From Actinomadura meyerae (GTDB taxonomy: Bacteria > Actinomycetota > Actinomycetes > Streptosporangiales > Streptosporangiaceae): a stretch of DNA of 64,000 nucleotides. Location of the stretch: contig NZ_FZOR01000036.1 of assembly GCF_900188445.1 (NCBI RefSeq), forward strand, positions 1 to 64,000, read 5' to 3'. Below the pieces are notes generated by a model. It did no database searches. It was not told the origin of the DNA and was given only the letters and a program-made list of their open reading frames with translations. Positions 17,256-25,914 of this stretch are shown here, in pieces (position 1 is the stretch's first letter; each line of letters starts with the position of its first letter). Both the position numbers and the translations under genes were made by a program.

Positions 17256-17864
17256 ATGAGTCTCGCCGCGCATCTGGAAGAACTCGGCCGCCCCCTGGTG
17301 GAGGAACAGCTCAAGCACCCCACCGTGGCGGGCATCGCCCAAGGGAACCTTGACGAGGCCGTATTCCGCTCCTGGCTCGAACAGGACTACCTCTACCTGC
17401 ACGACTACGTGCGCGTGTTCTCCCGTCTCGCCTGGCAGGCCCCCGACGCCCACCTGGGCGACCTCGTGGACCTCGCCTACTCGACCTTCCACGACGAGAT
17501 GGAGCTGCACCGCTCCCTCTCGGCCGAGTTCGACGCCGACCTGGACGGCGCCGAGAAGGGCCCGGCCTGCGTCGCCTACACCTCGTTCCTGCTGGAGAGC
17601 GCCGCCGTCTACGACGAGGGCCTCGCCGCGCTGTACCCGTGCATGTGGGGCTACTCCACGCTCGGACGGCGGCTCGCCGAGAACCCGCCGTCGGAGCCGC
17701 GCTACCGCCGCTGGGTCGACACCTACGCCGACCCCGCGTTCGCGGAGCTGACCGCCCGCATCGCGCAGATGATCGACGAGTGCGGCGCCGACACCGGGAC
17801 GGCAGAGCGCTTCTTCCTGGAGGGCATGCGCCACGAGCTCGCCTTCTGGGACGTCCCGCTGTAG
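17256..17864 (+). CDS. tenA: TenA family thiaminase II / aminopyrimidine aminohydrolase
   Basis: A 202-residue TenA enzyme, which hydrolyses base-degraded thiamine (aminopyrimidines) to hydroxymethylpyrimidine for salvage. EQDYLYLHDYVRVFSRL is the family signature; the catalytic Cys is in LYPCMWGY and the C-terminal Glu in MRHELAFWD, placing it in the cysteine-bearing group. The ATG follows a -10-like CAGACT by seven bases. No TPP riboswitch precedes it, unlike the transporter gene at 26925, with which it may share the salvage pathway. Confidence 0.85.
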   Translation: MSLAAHLEELGRPLVEEQLKHPTVAGIAQGNLDEAVFRSWLEQDYLYLHDYVRVFSRLAWQAPDAHLGDLVDLAYSTFHDEMELHRSLSAEFDADLDGAEKGPACVAYTSFLLESAAVYDEGLAALYPCMWGYSTLGRRLAENPPSEPRYRRWVDTYADPAFAELTARIAQMIDECGADTGTAERFFLEGMRHELAFWDVPL

Positions 17865-17873
17865 GACCCCCGA

Positions 17874-18998
17874 CTACACCCTTTCAGCCGTCTGCGCTGT
17901 TTGCGCGGGTGTGGCGGAGTGCGCGGTGGTGAGGGCCGGGTAGTCGACGTAGCCCTCACCGCCGCCGCCGTAGACCAGCTCGGGGACGTGCCGGTTGAGC
18001 GGCGCGTCCGCGGCGAAGCGGGCCGGCAGGTCGGGGTTGGAGATGAACAGCCGCCCGAAGGAGAACAGGTCGGCGAGCCCCTCCGCCACGACCCGCTCCC
18101 CGGCCTGCCGCGTCGTCGGCTCCGGCCCGTTGAAGTTCCCGATCAGGGTGCCCGACCAGCGCGGCCGCAGGTCGGCCAGCGCCTCGTAGGCGCCCCGCTC
18201 GATCACGTGGAGGTAGGCGAGCCCGAGCGGGTCGAGGGCGTCGACCAGCGCCCGGTAGGTGCCCTGCGGGTCCTCCTCGGCGATCTCGTTCTCCGGGTTG
18301 TCCGGGGAGATGCGCAGGCCGACCCGCTCGGGGCCCACCTCGGCGGCCACGGCCTCCACCACGTCCAGGGCGAACCGCAACCGCCCCTCGCGCGAGCCGC
18401 CGAAGCGGTCGGTGCGCCGGTTGGTGTTCTCGGCCAGGAACTGCTGGATGAGGTAGCCGTTCGCGCCGTGCACCTCCACGCCGTCGAACCCGGCGCGGAT
18501 CGCGTTGCGGGCCGCCGCCGCGAAGCAGGCGACCGCCTCCTCCGCCTCGGCGGTGGTCATGGGGCGCGGCGTGACGTGCTCGACGTCGCCCGCGGACGTG
18601 AAGATCTGCTCGTTCTCGATGCGGACGGCCGAGGGTGCGACCGGCGTGGCACGGTCCGGCAGGTTGAGCGGGTGCGTCATCCGTCCCACATGCCAGAGCT
18701 GGGCGTAGATCGTCCCGCCCGCGGCGTGGACGGCCGCGGTGACCTCGCGCCACCCGGCGACCTGCGCGTCCGTGACCAGGCCGGGGATGCCGGGCCCGCC
18801 CTTGCCGAGGACGTGCGGCCACAGCCCCTCGGTGACGATGAGCCCGGCCGTCGCGCGCTGCGCGTAGTAGGTGGCGGTCAGCGGATGCGGGACGCCGGTC
18901 GCGTCGTCCGCGCGCCCGCGCGTCATGGGCGCCATCACGATCCGGTTGGGCAGCGCGAGGTGCGGGCCCTCGTAGGGGGTCAGCAGCGTGCCGGTCAT
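17874..18998 (-). CDS. Alkene reductase, Old Yellow Enzyme family (NemA-like)
   Basis: A 374-residue FMN-dependent ene-reductase. The start PYEGPHLALPNRIVMAPMTRGRA is split as PHLALPNRIVMAPMTR, the family N-terminus; AQLWHVGRM, then EVHGANGYLIQQFL with the substrate-binding His/Asn, and NRRTDRFGGS follow. It should reduce activated C=C bonds (enones, nitro compounds) with NAD(P)H. The ATG overlaps the Rid gene stop by four bases, so the two form a coupled operon behind MarR operators. Confidence 0.85.
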   Translation of the reverse strand: MTGTLLTPYEGPHLALPNRIVMAPMTRGRADDATGVPHPLTATYYAQRATAGLIVTEGLWPHVLGKGGPGIPGLVTDAQVAGWREVTAAVHAAGGTIYAQLWHVGRMTHPLNLPDRATPVAPSAVRIENEQIFTSAGDVEHVTPRPMTTAEAEEAVACFAAAARNAIRAGFDGVEVHGANGYLIQQFLAENTNRRTDRFGGSREGRLRFALDVVEAVAAEVGPERVGLRISPDNPENEIAEEDPQGTYRALVDALDPLGLAYLHVIERGAYEALADLRPRWSGTLIGNFNGPEPTTRQAGERVVAEGLADLFSFGRLFISNPDLPARFAADAPLNRHVPELVYGGGGEGYVDYPALTTAHSATPAQTAQTAERV

Positions 18999-19387
18999 CG
19001 CGCCGTCCTCTCGATCGCGACGGCCTCGACCTCGATCCGCCAGTCGGGCTGCGCCAGGGAGCTCACTTCGAGGAGCGTGTCGGCGGGGTAGGGCTCGCTG
19101 AGGAACTCCTCGCGGAGCCGGATGACGCCGTCGAGGTCGGCCGCCATGTCCCGGACGAAGATGCCGATCTTCACGACGTCGGTCAGGTCGGCCCCCGCGG
19201 CCTCCAGTACCCGCTGGACGTTCTGGAACGCCCGGCGCCCCTGCTCCATGAAGCCGCCGGGGACCGTCCGCCCCTGCTCGTCGATGCCGGCCTGCCCGGA
19301 CACGTAGATGAACCCGCCGGCCCGGATCGCCTGCGAGATCCGGTACGGCTCGTACCAGTCGGGGGTGGTGGCGACGCGTTCGATCAC
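18995..19387 (-). CDS. Rid family (RidA-like) protein
   Basis: A 130-residue RidA/YjgF-type protein; these hydrolyse reactive imine or enamine intermediates. The family core is seen in YRISQAIRAGGFIYVSGQAG and NVQRVLEAAGADLTDVVKI; the end EVEAVAI fits, but the catalytic-Arg region RIEVEAVA is close to rather than identical with RidA. GTG 19387 is chosen because GGAGGAGG lies just upstream. It is the first gene of an operon with the OYE gene, divergent from a MarR gene. Confidence 0.8.
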   Translation of the reverse strand: MIERVATTPDWYEPYRISQAIRAGGFIYVSGQAGIDEQGRTVPGGFMEQGRRAFQNVQRVLEAAGADLTDVVKIGIFVRDMAADLDGVIRLREEFLSEPYPADTLLEVSSLAQPDWRIEVEAVAIERTAR

Positions 19388-19409
19388 GGTGACCTCCTCC
19401 TTTGCTATT

Positions 19410-19442
19410 TGCATGTACATGCATGTTTTGTATGTACATGCA
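19410..19442. promoter_or_regulatory. Two MarR-type operators
   Basis: TGCATGTACATGCA at 19410-19423 is a perfect 14-bp palindrome. TGTATGTACATGCA at 19429-19442 differs by one base. Their centres are 19 bp apart, and a half-site (TTGCATGTAA) follows near 19453. This lies between the Rid-OYE operon and the MarR gene and is the evident binding region for the latter. Confidence 0.7.
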
Positions 19443-19491
19443 GATATTCGCATTGCATGTAAGCTGGTGTCAACCAGGAAGCGGGTGCGGG

Positions 19492-19929
19492 ATGAGCGTG
19501 GACGAGAAGGCCCCGGTCACGGCGGACGGGCAGCTCTGGGACGGTGTGGTGACCCTCCACGGACGCGTCGAGCACCGGCTCGCCAAGGCCCTGCAGAGCC
19601 GGCACGGCATCGGCCTGTCGGAGTTCCGGGCGCTGTGCCGCCTGTCCCGCGCCGCCGACGGCGAGCTGCGCATGCAGGAGCTGGCCGACCTCATCGGCCT
19701 CAACCAGAGCTCCGTCAGCCGCCTCGTCGCCCGGCTGGAGGCCGCCGGCCTCACGCGCCGCGACATGTGCCCCAAGGACCGCCGCGGCGTCTACACCGTC
19801 ATCACCGACGAGGGCCGCGACGTCCACCGGGACGCCGCCCCCACCTACGCGGAGACCCTCACCGCGGCCCTCGACGACGCCGCGGACGACCCGGCGCTCG
19901 CGCAGCTCCTGGCCGTCCTGCGCCCCTGA
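19492..19929 (+). CDS. MarR family transcriptional regulator
   Basis: A 145-residue MarR protein. The winged helix is clear: GLSEFRALCRLSRA, then LADLIGLNQSSVSRLVARLE and DRRGVYTVITDEG. ATG 19492 has AGGAAG upstream and starts at the beginning of the fold; an earlier in-frame ATG at 19402 would include the operators. MarR members beside ene-reductases often sense electrophiles through a Cys; here Cys lies in FRALCRLS and DMCPKDRR. It probably represses the divergent Rid-OYE operon. Confidence 0.8.
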   Translation: MSVDEKAPVTADGQLWDGVVTLHGRVEHRLAKALQSRHGIGLSEFRALCRLSRAADGELRMQELADLIGLNQSSVSRLVARLEAAGLTRRDMCPKDRRGVYTVITDEGRDVHRDAAPTYAETLTAALDDAADDPALAQLLAVLRP

Positions 19930-19943
19930 CCTCTGAAGACGCC

Positions 19944-19978
19944 GAAGCGCGCGACCCCGGGAAAGGGCCGCGCGCTTC
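19944..19978. terminator. Hairpin terminator between convergent genes
   Basis: GAAGCGCGCG (19944-19953) pairs perfectly with CGCGCGCTTC (19969-19978). It lies just after the MarR stop and before the copA 3' end. A short run of CATCGCGCTTCAG-like repeats follows. Confidence 0.65.
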
Positions 19979-20015
19979 AACATCGCGCTTCAGCATCGCG
20001 CCTCGGCTCCGCGCC

Positions 20016-22295
20016 TCAGCCGGCCGACGGCGCGGCGGTCTCGCGGGCGCCGGTCAGCGGCTTGAACCGGCGCAGGCGGAGGCTGTTGCTGACCACGAAC
20101 ACCGAGGAGAACGCCATCGCGCCGCCCGCGATCATCGGGGTGAGCAGGCCGGTCGCCGCGAGCGGCAGCGCCGCCACGTTGTAGGCGAACGCCCAGAACA
20201 GGTTCCCCTTGATCGTGCCGAGCGTGCGCCGCGACAGCCGGATCGCGTCGGCGGCGGCCCGCAGGTCGCCCCGGACGAGGGTCAGGTCGGACGCCTCGAT
20301 CGCCACGTCCGTCCCGGTGCCCATCGCGAGCCCGAGGTCGGCCTGGGCGAGCGCGGCGGCGTCGTTGACCCCGTCGCCGACCATCGCCACCGTCCGGCCC
20401 TCCGACTGGAGCCGCTTGACGACGTCCACCTTGTCCTGCGGCAGGACCTCGGCGATGACCTCCCCGATCCCGACGGCGTCCGCGACCGTGCGGGCCACGG
20501 TCTCGTTGTCGCCGGTCAGCAGGACCGGACGCAGCCCGAGCGCCGTGAGCTGCTGGATCGCCTCCCGCGAGGTCGGCTTGACCTGGTCGGCGACCGTGAT
20601 GACCGCGCGGGCCGCGCCGTCCCAGCCGACCGCGACGGCGGTGCGGCCGAGCGCCTGCGCCTCCGCCATCGCGCGCTCCAACTCGGGCGTGAGGTCCTGC
20701 GACCACTCGGCGAGCAGCCGCGGGCGTCCCGCGAGGACGCCGTGGCCGTCCACCACGCCCTGGACGCCGAGGCCCTCGACGTTGGCGAAGTCCTCGACCG
20801 CGCCCAGCTCGCCGACCCGGTCGGCGGCGCCGCGCGCGATCGCCTGCGCGATCGGGTGCTCGGACGCGTTCTCGAGCGCCCCCGCCAGCCGGAGCACGTC
20901 CTCCTCCGCGACGCCCTCGGCCGTGACGACGTCGACCAGGGCCATCTTCCCGGTGGTGACCGTGCCGGTCTTGTCCAGGACGACGGTGTCGACGGCGCGG
21001 GTGGACTCCAGCACCTCCGGGCCCTTGATCAGGATGCCGAGCTGCGCGCCGCGCCCCGTCCCGACCATGAGGGCGGTCGGGGTGGCGAGGCCGAGCGCGC
21101 ACGGGCAGGCGATGATCAGCACGGCCACCGCGGCGGTGAACGCGCCGGCCAGCGGTTCGCCGGTGCCGATCCAGAAGCCGAGCGTGCCGACGGCGAGCGC
21201 GATCACGATCGGGACGAAGATCCCGGAGATCCGGTCGGCGAGCCGCTGCACCTGCGCCTTGCCGGTCTGCGCCTCCTCCACGAGCCGCGCCATCTGCGCG
21301 AGCTGGGTGTCGCCGCCGACCCGGGTCGCGCGGACGAGCAGCCGGCCGCCCGCGTTCACCGTCGCGCCGACCACCGCGTCGCCCGGCCCGACCTCGACCG
21401 GGACGGACTCGCCGGTCAGCATGGACGCGTCCACGGCGGACGAGCCCTCCTCGACCGTCCCGTCCGTCGCGATCTTCTCGCCGGGGCGGACGACGAACAC
21501 GTCCCCGACCGCGAGGTCGGCGACCGGGATCCGCTCCTCGCGGCCGCCCCGGACGACCGAGACCTCCTTGGCGCCCAGCTCCAGCAGGGCGCGCAGCGCG
21601 GCCCCGGCGCGGCGCTTGGACCGCGTCTCGAAGTAGCGTCCGGCCAGGATGAACATGGTCACGCCGGCCGCGGCCTCGAGGTAGATGTTCATCGACCCGT
21701 CCGAGCGGGTCATCGAGAACTCGAAGCCGTGCTTGATCCCGATCTCGCCGGCGGTGCCGAAGAACAGCGCCCACAGCGACCAGCCGAACGCGGCGATCGT
21801 GCCGAGCGAGATCAGCGTGTCCATGGTCGCCGCGCCGTGCCGCAGGTTGATCGCCGCGGCCCGGTGGAACGGCCAGCCCGCGTACACCACGACGGGCGCG
21901 GCGAGCGTCAGCGACAGCCACTGCCACCCGTCGAACTGCAGCGCGGGGACCATCGCCATCGCGATGACCGGAACCGACAGCACGACCGAGGTGATCAGCC
22001 GCTGGCGCAGCGGGCGGAGGCCGTCGTCCGGCTCCGGCTCGTCCCCGCCCTCGGTGCCGCCCTCCGGCGAGGCGGGCAGCTCGGCGCTGTAGCCGGCCTT
22101 CTCGACGGTGGCGATCAGCTCGTCCGGGGACACCCCCGGCGCGAACTCGACGCTGGCCTTCTCGGTGGCGTAGTTGACCGTCGCGGTCACGCCGTCCATC
22201 TTGTTGAGCTTCTTCTCGATGCGGTTGGCGCACGACGCGCACGTCATCCCGCCGATCGCCAGCTCGATACGCGCGGACTCGGTGTCCGTGCTCAT
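20016..22295 (-). CDS. copA: Copper-translocating P1B-type ATPase
   Basis: A 759-residue copper efflux ATPase. The N-terminal metal domain has GMTCASC (Cys 19 and 22). The membrane metal site is IIACPCALG. The ATPase motifs are DKTGTVTTG (phosphorylated Asp), the SEHPIAQ nucleotide motif, LLTGDN and [11 protein letters not shown]. It exports Cu(I) from the cytoplasm. It is followed on the same strand (upstream in map order) by a secreted metal protein and a CopZ gene, all behind CsoR-type boxes at 23618-23694, so copper induction is likely. Confidence 0.9.
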   Translation of the reverse strand: MSTDTESARIELAIGGMTCASCANRIEKKLNKMDGVTATVNYATEKASVEFAPGVSPDELIATVEKAGYSAELPASPEGGTEGGDEPEPDDGLRPLRQRLITSVVLSVPVIAMAMVPALQFDGWQWLSLTLAAPVVVYAGWPFHRAAAINLRHGAATMDTLISLGTIAAFGWSLWALFFGTAGEIGIKHGFEFSMTRSDGSMNIYLEAAAGVTMFILAGRYFETRSKRRAGAALRALLELGAKEVSVVRGGREERIPVADLAVGDVFVVRPGEKIATDGTVEEGSSAVDASMLTGESVPVEVGPGDAVVGATVNAGGRLLVRATRVGGDTQLAQMARLVEEAQTGKAQVQRLADRISGIFVPIVIALAVGTLGFWIGTGEPLAGAFTAAVAVLIIACPCALGLATPTALMVGTGRGAQLGILIKGPEVLESTRAVDTVVLDKTGTVTTGKMALVDVVTAEGVAEEDVLRLAGALENASEHPIAQAIARGAADRVGELGAVEDFANVEGLGVQGVVDGHGVLAGRPRLLAEWSQDLTPELERAMAEAQALGRTAVAVGWDGAARAVITVADQVKPTSREAIQQLTALGLRPVLLTGDNETVARTVADAVGIGEVIAEVLPQDKVDVVKRLQSEGRTVAMVGDGVNDAAALAQADLGLAMGTGTDVAIEASDLTLVRGDLRAAADAIRLSRRTLGTIKGNLFWAFAYNVAALPLAATGLLTPMIAGGAMAFSSVFVVSNSLRLRRFKPLTGARETAAPSAG

Positions 22296-22327
22296 CGCTC
22301 CTCCTCTGCCTCGATCGAGTGGGACGC

Positions 22328-23323
22328 TCAGTGCGTGTGCGGCGTCTCGTCGTGCCCCTGCCCCGGCTTGCCGGAGGGCTCATGCCCCGGCTTCCCGGAG
22401 GGCTCGCCGGACGGCTGCCCGGCGGGGACGGCGGCGTCGCCGGCGTGGACGGTGAACTCCGCCGTGCGGACCTTGCCGCCGTGCTTGAAGTCCAGGTAGA
22501 GACGGTATGCGCCGCCGCTGGGCGCCTCGGCGAAGAACGTGATGCCGGGGCCCGGCGCCGTCTTCCCGTCGCCCGGCGCACCGTCCGGGTGGACGTGGAG
22601 GTAGGCGAGGTCGCCCTGCCGCAGCGCGACCAGGTGGCCGTACGCCTCCAGGTACGACTCCAGGTCGGTGACCGGTTTGCCGTCCTTGCTCACTGTAAGG
22701 GTGAGTTCGGTGGACTTGCCGGGCGTGAGGCCGCCGGTGAGCGCGACCTCGTAGCCGTCGACCTTCGCGACGCGCACGGGCTCCGGCAGCGGCGCGGGCC
22801 GCAGGTCGCCCGGCGCGAAGACGTCCGTGCCCAGGGTGAGCTGGCGCGACGCGCCGTCCGGCTGGATGTCGGTGAAGAACCGGTACACGCCGGGCTCGGG
22901 CAGCTCGATCGGGACGCTCCACACCCCGCCCCCGACCTCGGTCGGGTGCAGGTGCTGGAAGCCGGACAGGTCGCGCTGGGCGACGATCAGGTGCAGCCGC
23001 TTGCCGTGCAGGGGCTTGAAGCCGGTGACCGGCCGGCCGTCCGGCCCGTTGATCGTGAACCGGAAGTCGGTCTTCTCGCCCGGGGCCACCGTGGTCGTGC
23101 GCGGGGCCAGCGTGTAGCCGTCCTCGGAGACCTGGAGGCCGCCCGGGGCGTGCGACGCGCCGCCGCCGTCCCCGCCGTGGTCCCCTCCGTGGCCGCCGCC
23201 CTCATGGGACGCCATCTCCGCGGTGCCGCCGACGGGCCCGACCGCCTTGCCGACTCCGGCGGCACCGCCGAAGACGACGGCGAGGCCCAGGGCGTACGCG
23301 CCGACCTTGGTCGCGCTGTTCAT
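22328..23323 (-). CDS. Secreted or membrane-anchored copper-associated protein
   Basis: A 331-residue exported protein. An N-terminal hydrophobic signal-anchor ([20 protein letters not shown]) is followed by a His/Gly-rich stretch ([12 protein letters not shown]) and two beta-rich domains, and it ends in another His-rich tail (GHDETPHTH). Actinobacterial copper clusters often encode such proteins; the His runs suggest metal binding at the cell surface. ATG 23323 has GGAGTGGA upstream; the longer frame to 23380 lacks a ribosome site. Its exact role is not known. Confidence 0.75.
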   Translation of the reverse strand: MNSATKVGAYALGLAVVFGGAAGVGKAVGPVGGTAEMASHEGGGHGGDHGGDGGGASHAPGGLQVSEDGYTLAPRTTTVAPGEKTDFRFTINGPDGRPVTGFKPLHGKRLHLIVAQRDLSGFQHLHPTEVGGGVWSVPIELPEPGVYRFFTDIQPDGASRQLTLGTDVFAPGDLRPAPLPEPVRVAKVDGYEVALTGGLTPGKSTELTLTVSKDGKPVTDLESYLEAYGHLVALRQGDLAYLHVHPDGAPGDGKTAPGPGITFFAEAPSGGAYRLYLDFKHGGKVRTAEFTVHAGDAAVPAGQPSGEPSGKPGHEPSGKPGQGHDETPHTH

Positions 23324-23383
23324 GCCGATCCACTCCACTCGCTGTCCGTCCGGGCGCGCCCCCGGGAAGGGGGCGCGCACCGG

Positions 23384-23590
23384 TCATGCCTGCAGCTGGT
23401 ATCCGGCCTCTTCGACGGCGTCCTTGACCTGGGCGACGTCGAGGGGGGCCTCGCTGGTGACGGTGACCTTGCCGGTCGGGAGGTCGACGTCGACGGCGGT
23501 GACGCCGGCGATCTGCTCGACCTCCTCGGTGACCGAGCTCACGCAGTGGCCGCAGGTCATTCCGGTGACGGTGTAGGTGGCGGTGCTCAT
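23384..23590 (-). CDS. copZ: Heavy-metal-associated domain protein, CopZ-like copper chaperone
   Basis: A 68-residue single HMA domain: TVTGMTCGHCVSSVTEEV carries the CxxC copper site near residues 13-16, and the rest fits the beta-alpha-beta-beta-alpha-beta fold. It should hand Cu(I) to CopA. The ATG is preceded by GGAGACG. It is the first gene after the CsoR-type boxes. Confidence 0.85.
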   Translation of the reverse strand: MSTATYTVTGMTCGHCVSSVTEEVEQIAGVTAVDVDLPTGKVTVTSEAPLDVAQVKDAVEEAGYQLQA

Positions 23591-23617
23591 CGGCGTCTCC
23601 TTTGCTTTCCGGGCGCT

Positions 23618-23633
23618 TACCCCTAGGGGGTAT
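23618..23633. promoter_or_regulatory. CsoR-type copper operator 1
   Basis: TACCCCTAGGGGGTAT is a near-perfect palindrome of C4-5 and G5 runs, matching known CsoR/RicR boxes. It is 28 bp upstream of copZ, where binding of apo-CsoR would block transcription of the copper genes. No csoR gene is in the window. Confidence 0.75.
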
Positions 23634-23678
23634 CTTCCGAGCCTCATGCTGCCATAACGTTCACCCCGTGGCAACCGG

Positions 23679-23694
23679 TACCCCCTATGGGTTA
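23679..23694. promoter_or_regulatory. CsoR-type copper operator 2
   Basis: TACCCCCTATGGGTTA is a second, weaker C-run/G-run palindrome, 61 bp further upstream and 96 bp before the DNA glycosylase start. It could strengthen control of the copper operon or affect the divergent gene. Confidence 0.55.
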
Positions 23695-23789
23695 TTTCGA
23701 GATCCCGGTCACAGGCGCTCCCCAGGGTTTTCCACAGGTATCCACAGCCCTGTGGACGAACCTCCGGCCGGGTCGCCGATACTGAGGTC

Positions 23790-24653
23790 ATGCCTGAGCT
23801 ACCAGAGGTGGAGGCGCTGGCGGGGTTCCTGCGCGAGCGCGCGGTCGGCCACGCCGTCGCCCGCGTCGATGTTCTCGCCATCTCGGCGCTGAAGACCTAC
23901 GACCCGCCGGTGACGGCGCTGGGCGGGCTGACCGTCACCGGCGCGTCCCGGCACGGCAAGTTCCTCGACCTGGACGTCGACGGGCTGCACCTCGTCATCC
24001 ACCTCGCCCGCGCGGGCTGGCTGCGCTGGCGGGACGAGATCCCCGCCAAACCCGTCCGGCCGGGCGGCAAGAACCCCCTCGCCCTGCGCGTCCACCTCGA
24101 CGACGGCTCGGGCTTCGACCTCACCGAGGCGGGCACGAAGAAGGGCCTCGCGGTCTACGTCGTCCGCGACCCGTCGGACGTGCCGGGCGTCGCCACGCTC
24201 GGCCCCGACCCCCTCGACGACGCCTTCACGCCCGAGGCCCTCGCCGCGATCGTGGGCGGCAAGCGCACCCAGATCAAGGGCCTGCTGCGCGACCAGAAGG
24301 TGATCGCCGGCATCGGCAACGCCTACTCCGACGAGGTGCTGCACGCGGCGAAGATGTCCCCCTTCAAGCTCGCCGCCGCGCTGACCGGGGAGGACGTCGC
24401 CGTCCTGCACGAGGCGATCGTCACCACCCTCCGGGACGCCGTGGAGCGCTCGCGCGGCCTGGAGGCGCAGGACCTCAAGGGCGAGAAGAAGACCGGCCTG
24501 CGGGTGCACGGCAAGGCCGGCCAGAAATGCCCGGTGTGCGGTGACACGATCCGCGAGGTGTCGTTCGCCGACTCGGCGCTCCAGTACTGCCCGACCTGCC
24601 AGACCGGAGGCAAGCCGCTGGCCGACCGCCGGATGTCGCGCCTGCTGAAGTGA
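23790..24653 (+). CDS. Fpg/Nei family DNA glycosylase
   Basis: A 287-residue base-excision repair glycosylase/AP lyase. It begins MPELPEVE, the family N-terminus with the catalytic Pro2 and Glu3. The helix-two-turn-helix is in IAGIGNAYSDEVL, and the C-terminal zinc finger has CPVC and CPTC. It removes oxidised bases. The ATG follows a -10-like GATACT by six bases. It is divergent from the copper operon. Whether it is MutM- or Nei-like in substrate choice I cannot decide. Confidence 0.85.
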   Translation: MPELPEVEALAGFLRERAVGHAVARVDVLAISALKTYDPPVTALGGLTVTGASRHGKFLDLDVDGLHLVIHLARAGWLRWRDEIPAKPVRPGGKNPLALRVHLDDGSGFDLTEAGTKKGLAVYVVRDPSDVPGVATLGPDPLDDAFTPEALAAIVGGKRTQIKGLLRDQKVIAGIGNAYSDEVLHAAKMSPFKLAAALTGEDVAVLHEAIVTTLRDAVERSRGLEAQDLKGEKKTGLRVHGKAGQKCPVCGDTIREVSFADSALQYCPTCQTGGKPLADRRMSRLLK

Positions 24654-24655
24654 AA

Positions 24656-24700
24656 CCACCGGGGGGCAATCCGCCGGGGGGCAATCCGCCGGGGGAATCC
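24656..24700. repeat. 15-bp tandem repeat just after a stop codon
   Basis: The unit CCGCCGGGGGGCAAT occurs at 24656-24670 (one difference), 24671-24685 and partly at 24686-24698. It begins two bases after the glycosylase TGA. Confidence 0.8.
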
Positions 24701-24780
24701 GGCGACCCGGCCCGGACGCGGCCCCGCGCGGGCGTATCGTGTCGCGAGAACCCCGGTGATCGTCTCGTGCAGGAGCCGTC

Positions 24781-25656
24781 ATGGGATACCCCCCACCCCC
24801 ACCCGCCGGTCCAGGCGGCCCCGGCTACGGTCCACCGCATCCGGGCTATGGCCCTCCCCAGCCGGGCCACGCCCCGGCTCCGCCCGCACAGCCCGCCCAG
24901 CCCTACGCGCCGCAGCCCGGGTACGGATATCCACCGCAGCAGGGCGGCTACCCGCCCCAGCAGGCCGGGTACCCGCCCCAGCAGGCGCCTTACGCGCCAC
25001 CCCAGCAGGGCGGCTACCCGCCGCAGCAGCCGCAGGTCCCCCAGCAGCAGGGGTTCCCCGACCTGTACGGCGCGCCGATCCTCGTCTACGACCAGCCGGC
25101 GCAGTTCTTCTCGACCGAGGCGAACTACACGATCTGGAGCCCGCAGGGGCAGCCCGCGGCCTACGTCCGGGAAGAGGGCGTGAGCGGTGCGAAGAAGGCG
25201 TTCCGCGTCCTCAACCAGGCGAGCCAGACCAAGGCCGAGCGGAAGCTGACGATCTACCGCCCCGACGGGATGCCGTACTTCCTCTTCTACAAGCCCTACG
25301 GCTTCATGGGCACGCCCCAGATGCAGGTGCTCACCCCGCAGGGCGGTCTCATCGGGCACCTGCGCAAGCGGGCGCTGCGCGGCTGGGAGATCCTGACCGC
25401 GCAGGAGCGCCAGATCGGCTACTACGAGCTGCTGAGCGGGCGGATCACCGACTGGCAGCAGCAGGAGCTGGCCCGCATGCAGCGCGGCTTCGACGGCTAC
25501 GGCGAGTTCCTGTCGCAGATGTTCACCGGCGCCGACCGCTACGTCCTGCAGATGCACGTCCAGCCGCCCGAGCCGATGCGCACCCTGATCCTGGCCTGCC
25601 CCCTGGCCTTCGACACCGCCGTCTCCCAGAACCGCAGCATCGGCGGCTGGATCTAG
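24781..25656 (+). CDS. Scramblase/LURP-like protein with Pro/Gln-rich N-terminus
   Basis: A 291-residue protein. Residues 1-90 are low complexity, with a repeated GGYPPQQ/AGYPPQQ motif. The rest is a tubby-like beta-barrel of the phospholipid-scramblase/LURP-one kind: ANYTIWSPQGQPAAYVRE, YRPDGMPYFLFYK and the closing DRYVLQMHVQPPEPMRTL with AFDTAVSQNRS. In bacteria the role is unknown; lipid interaction is inferred from family only. Its stop codon begins a five-copy 15-bp repeat. Confidence 0.7.
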   Translation: MGYPPPPPAGPGGPGYGPPHPGYGPPQPGHAPAPPAQPAQPYAPQPGYGYPPQQGGYPPQQAGYPPQQAPYAPPQQGGYPPQQPQVPQQQGFPDLYGAPILVYDQPAQFFSTEANYTIWSPQGQPAAYVREEGVSGAKKAFRVLNQASQTKAERKLTIYRPDGMPYFLFYKPYGFMGTPQMQVLTPQGGLIGHLRKRALRGWEILTAQERQIGYYELLSGRITDWQQQELARMQRGFDGYGEFLSQMFTGADRYVLQMHVQPPEPMRTLILACPLAFDTAVSQNRSIGGWI

Positions 25657-25830
25657 CCGCATCGGATGGAGCCGCATCGGATGGAGCCGCATCGGATCCG
25701 GCCGCATCGGATGGAGCCGCATCGGATGGCGGCGCCGTCCAGGCCCCGCGGTGCCGCCACCCGATGCACCCTTCTGCGCGTGGATGCACCCCTCTGCGCG
25801 CGTGAACGATTCAGGGCGTGAACGAGTCAG
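25655..25830. repeat. Nested short tandem repeats starting at a stop codon
   Basis: AGCCGCATCGGATGG, with few changes, occurs five times head to tail at 25655-25729 and starts on the last two bases of the TAG. A 20-bp duplication (GATGCACCCYTCTGCGCGYG) follows from 25763, and GCGTGAACGANTCAGG is duplicated near 25797-25830. Confidence 0.9.
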
Positions 25831-25854
25831 GCCCCGGCGGGTGCCGGGGCCTGA
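25827..25854. terminator. Strong hairpin terminator between convergent genes
   Basis: TCAGGCCCCGGC (25827-25838) pairs perfectly over 12 bp with GCCGGGGCCTGA (25843-25854) around the loop GGGT. It separates the scramblase-like gene from the convergent lipoprotein gene. Confidence 0.8.
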
Positions 25855-25914
25855 CGATGGAGACTGACGATGGAGAACCGAGCCGGAACGGGGAAGGCTG
25901 GTTCGGGACCGGTC

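Noticed and set aside
19308-22499. A 1063-codon open frame on the plus strand over copA
   Set aside because: Antisense of a clear copper ATPase; no family motif and biased composition.
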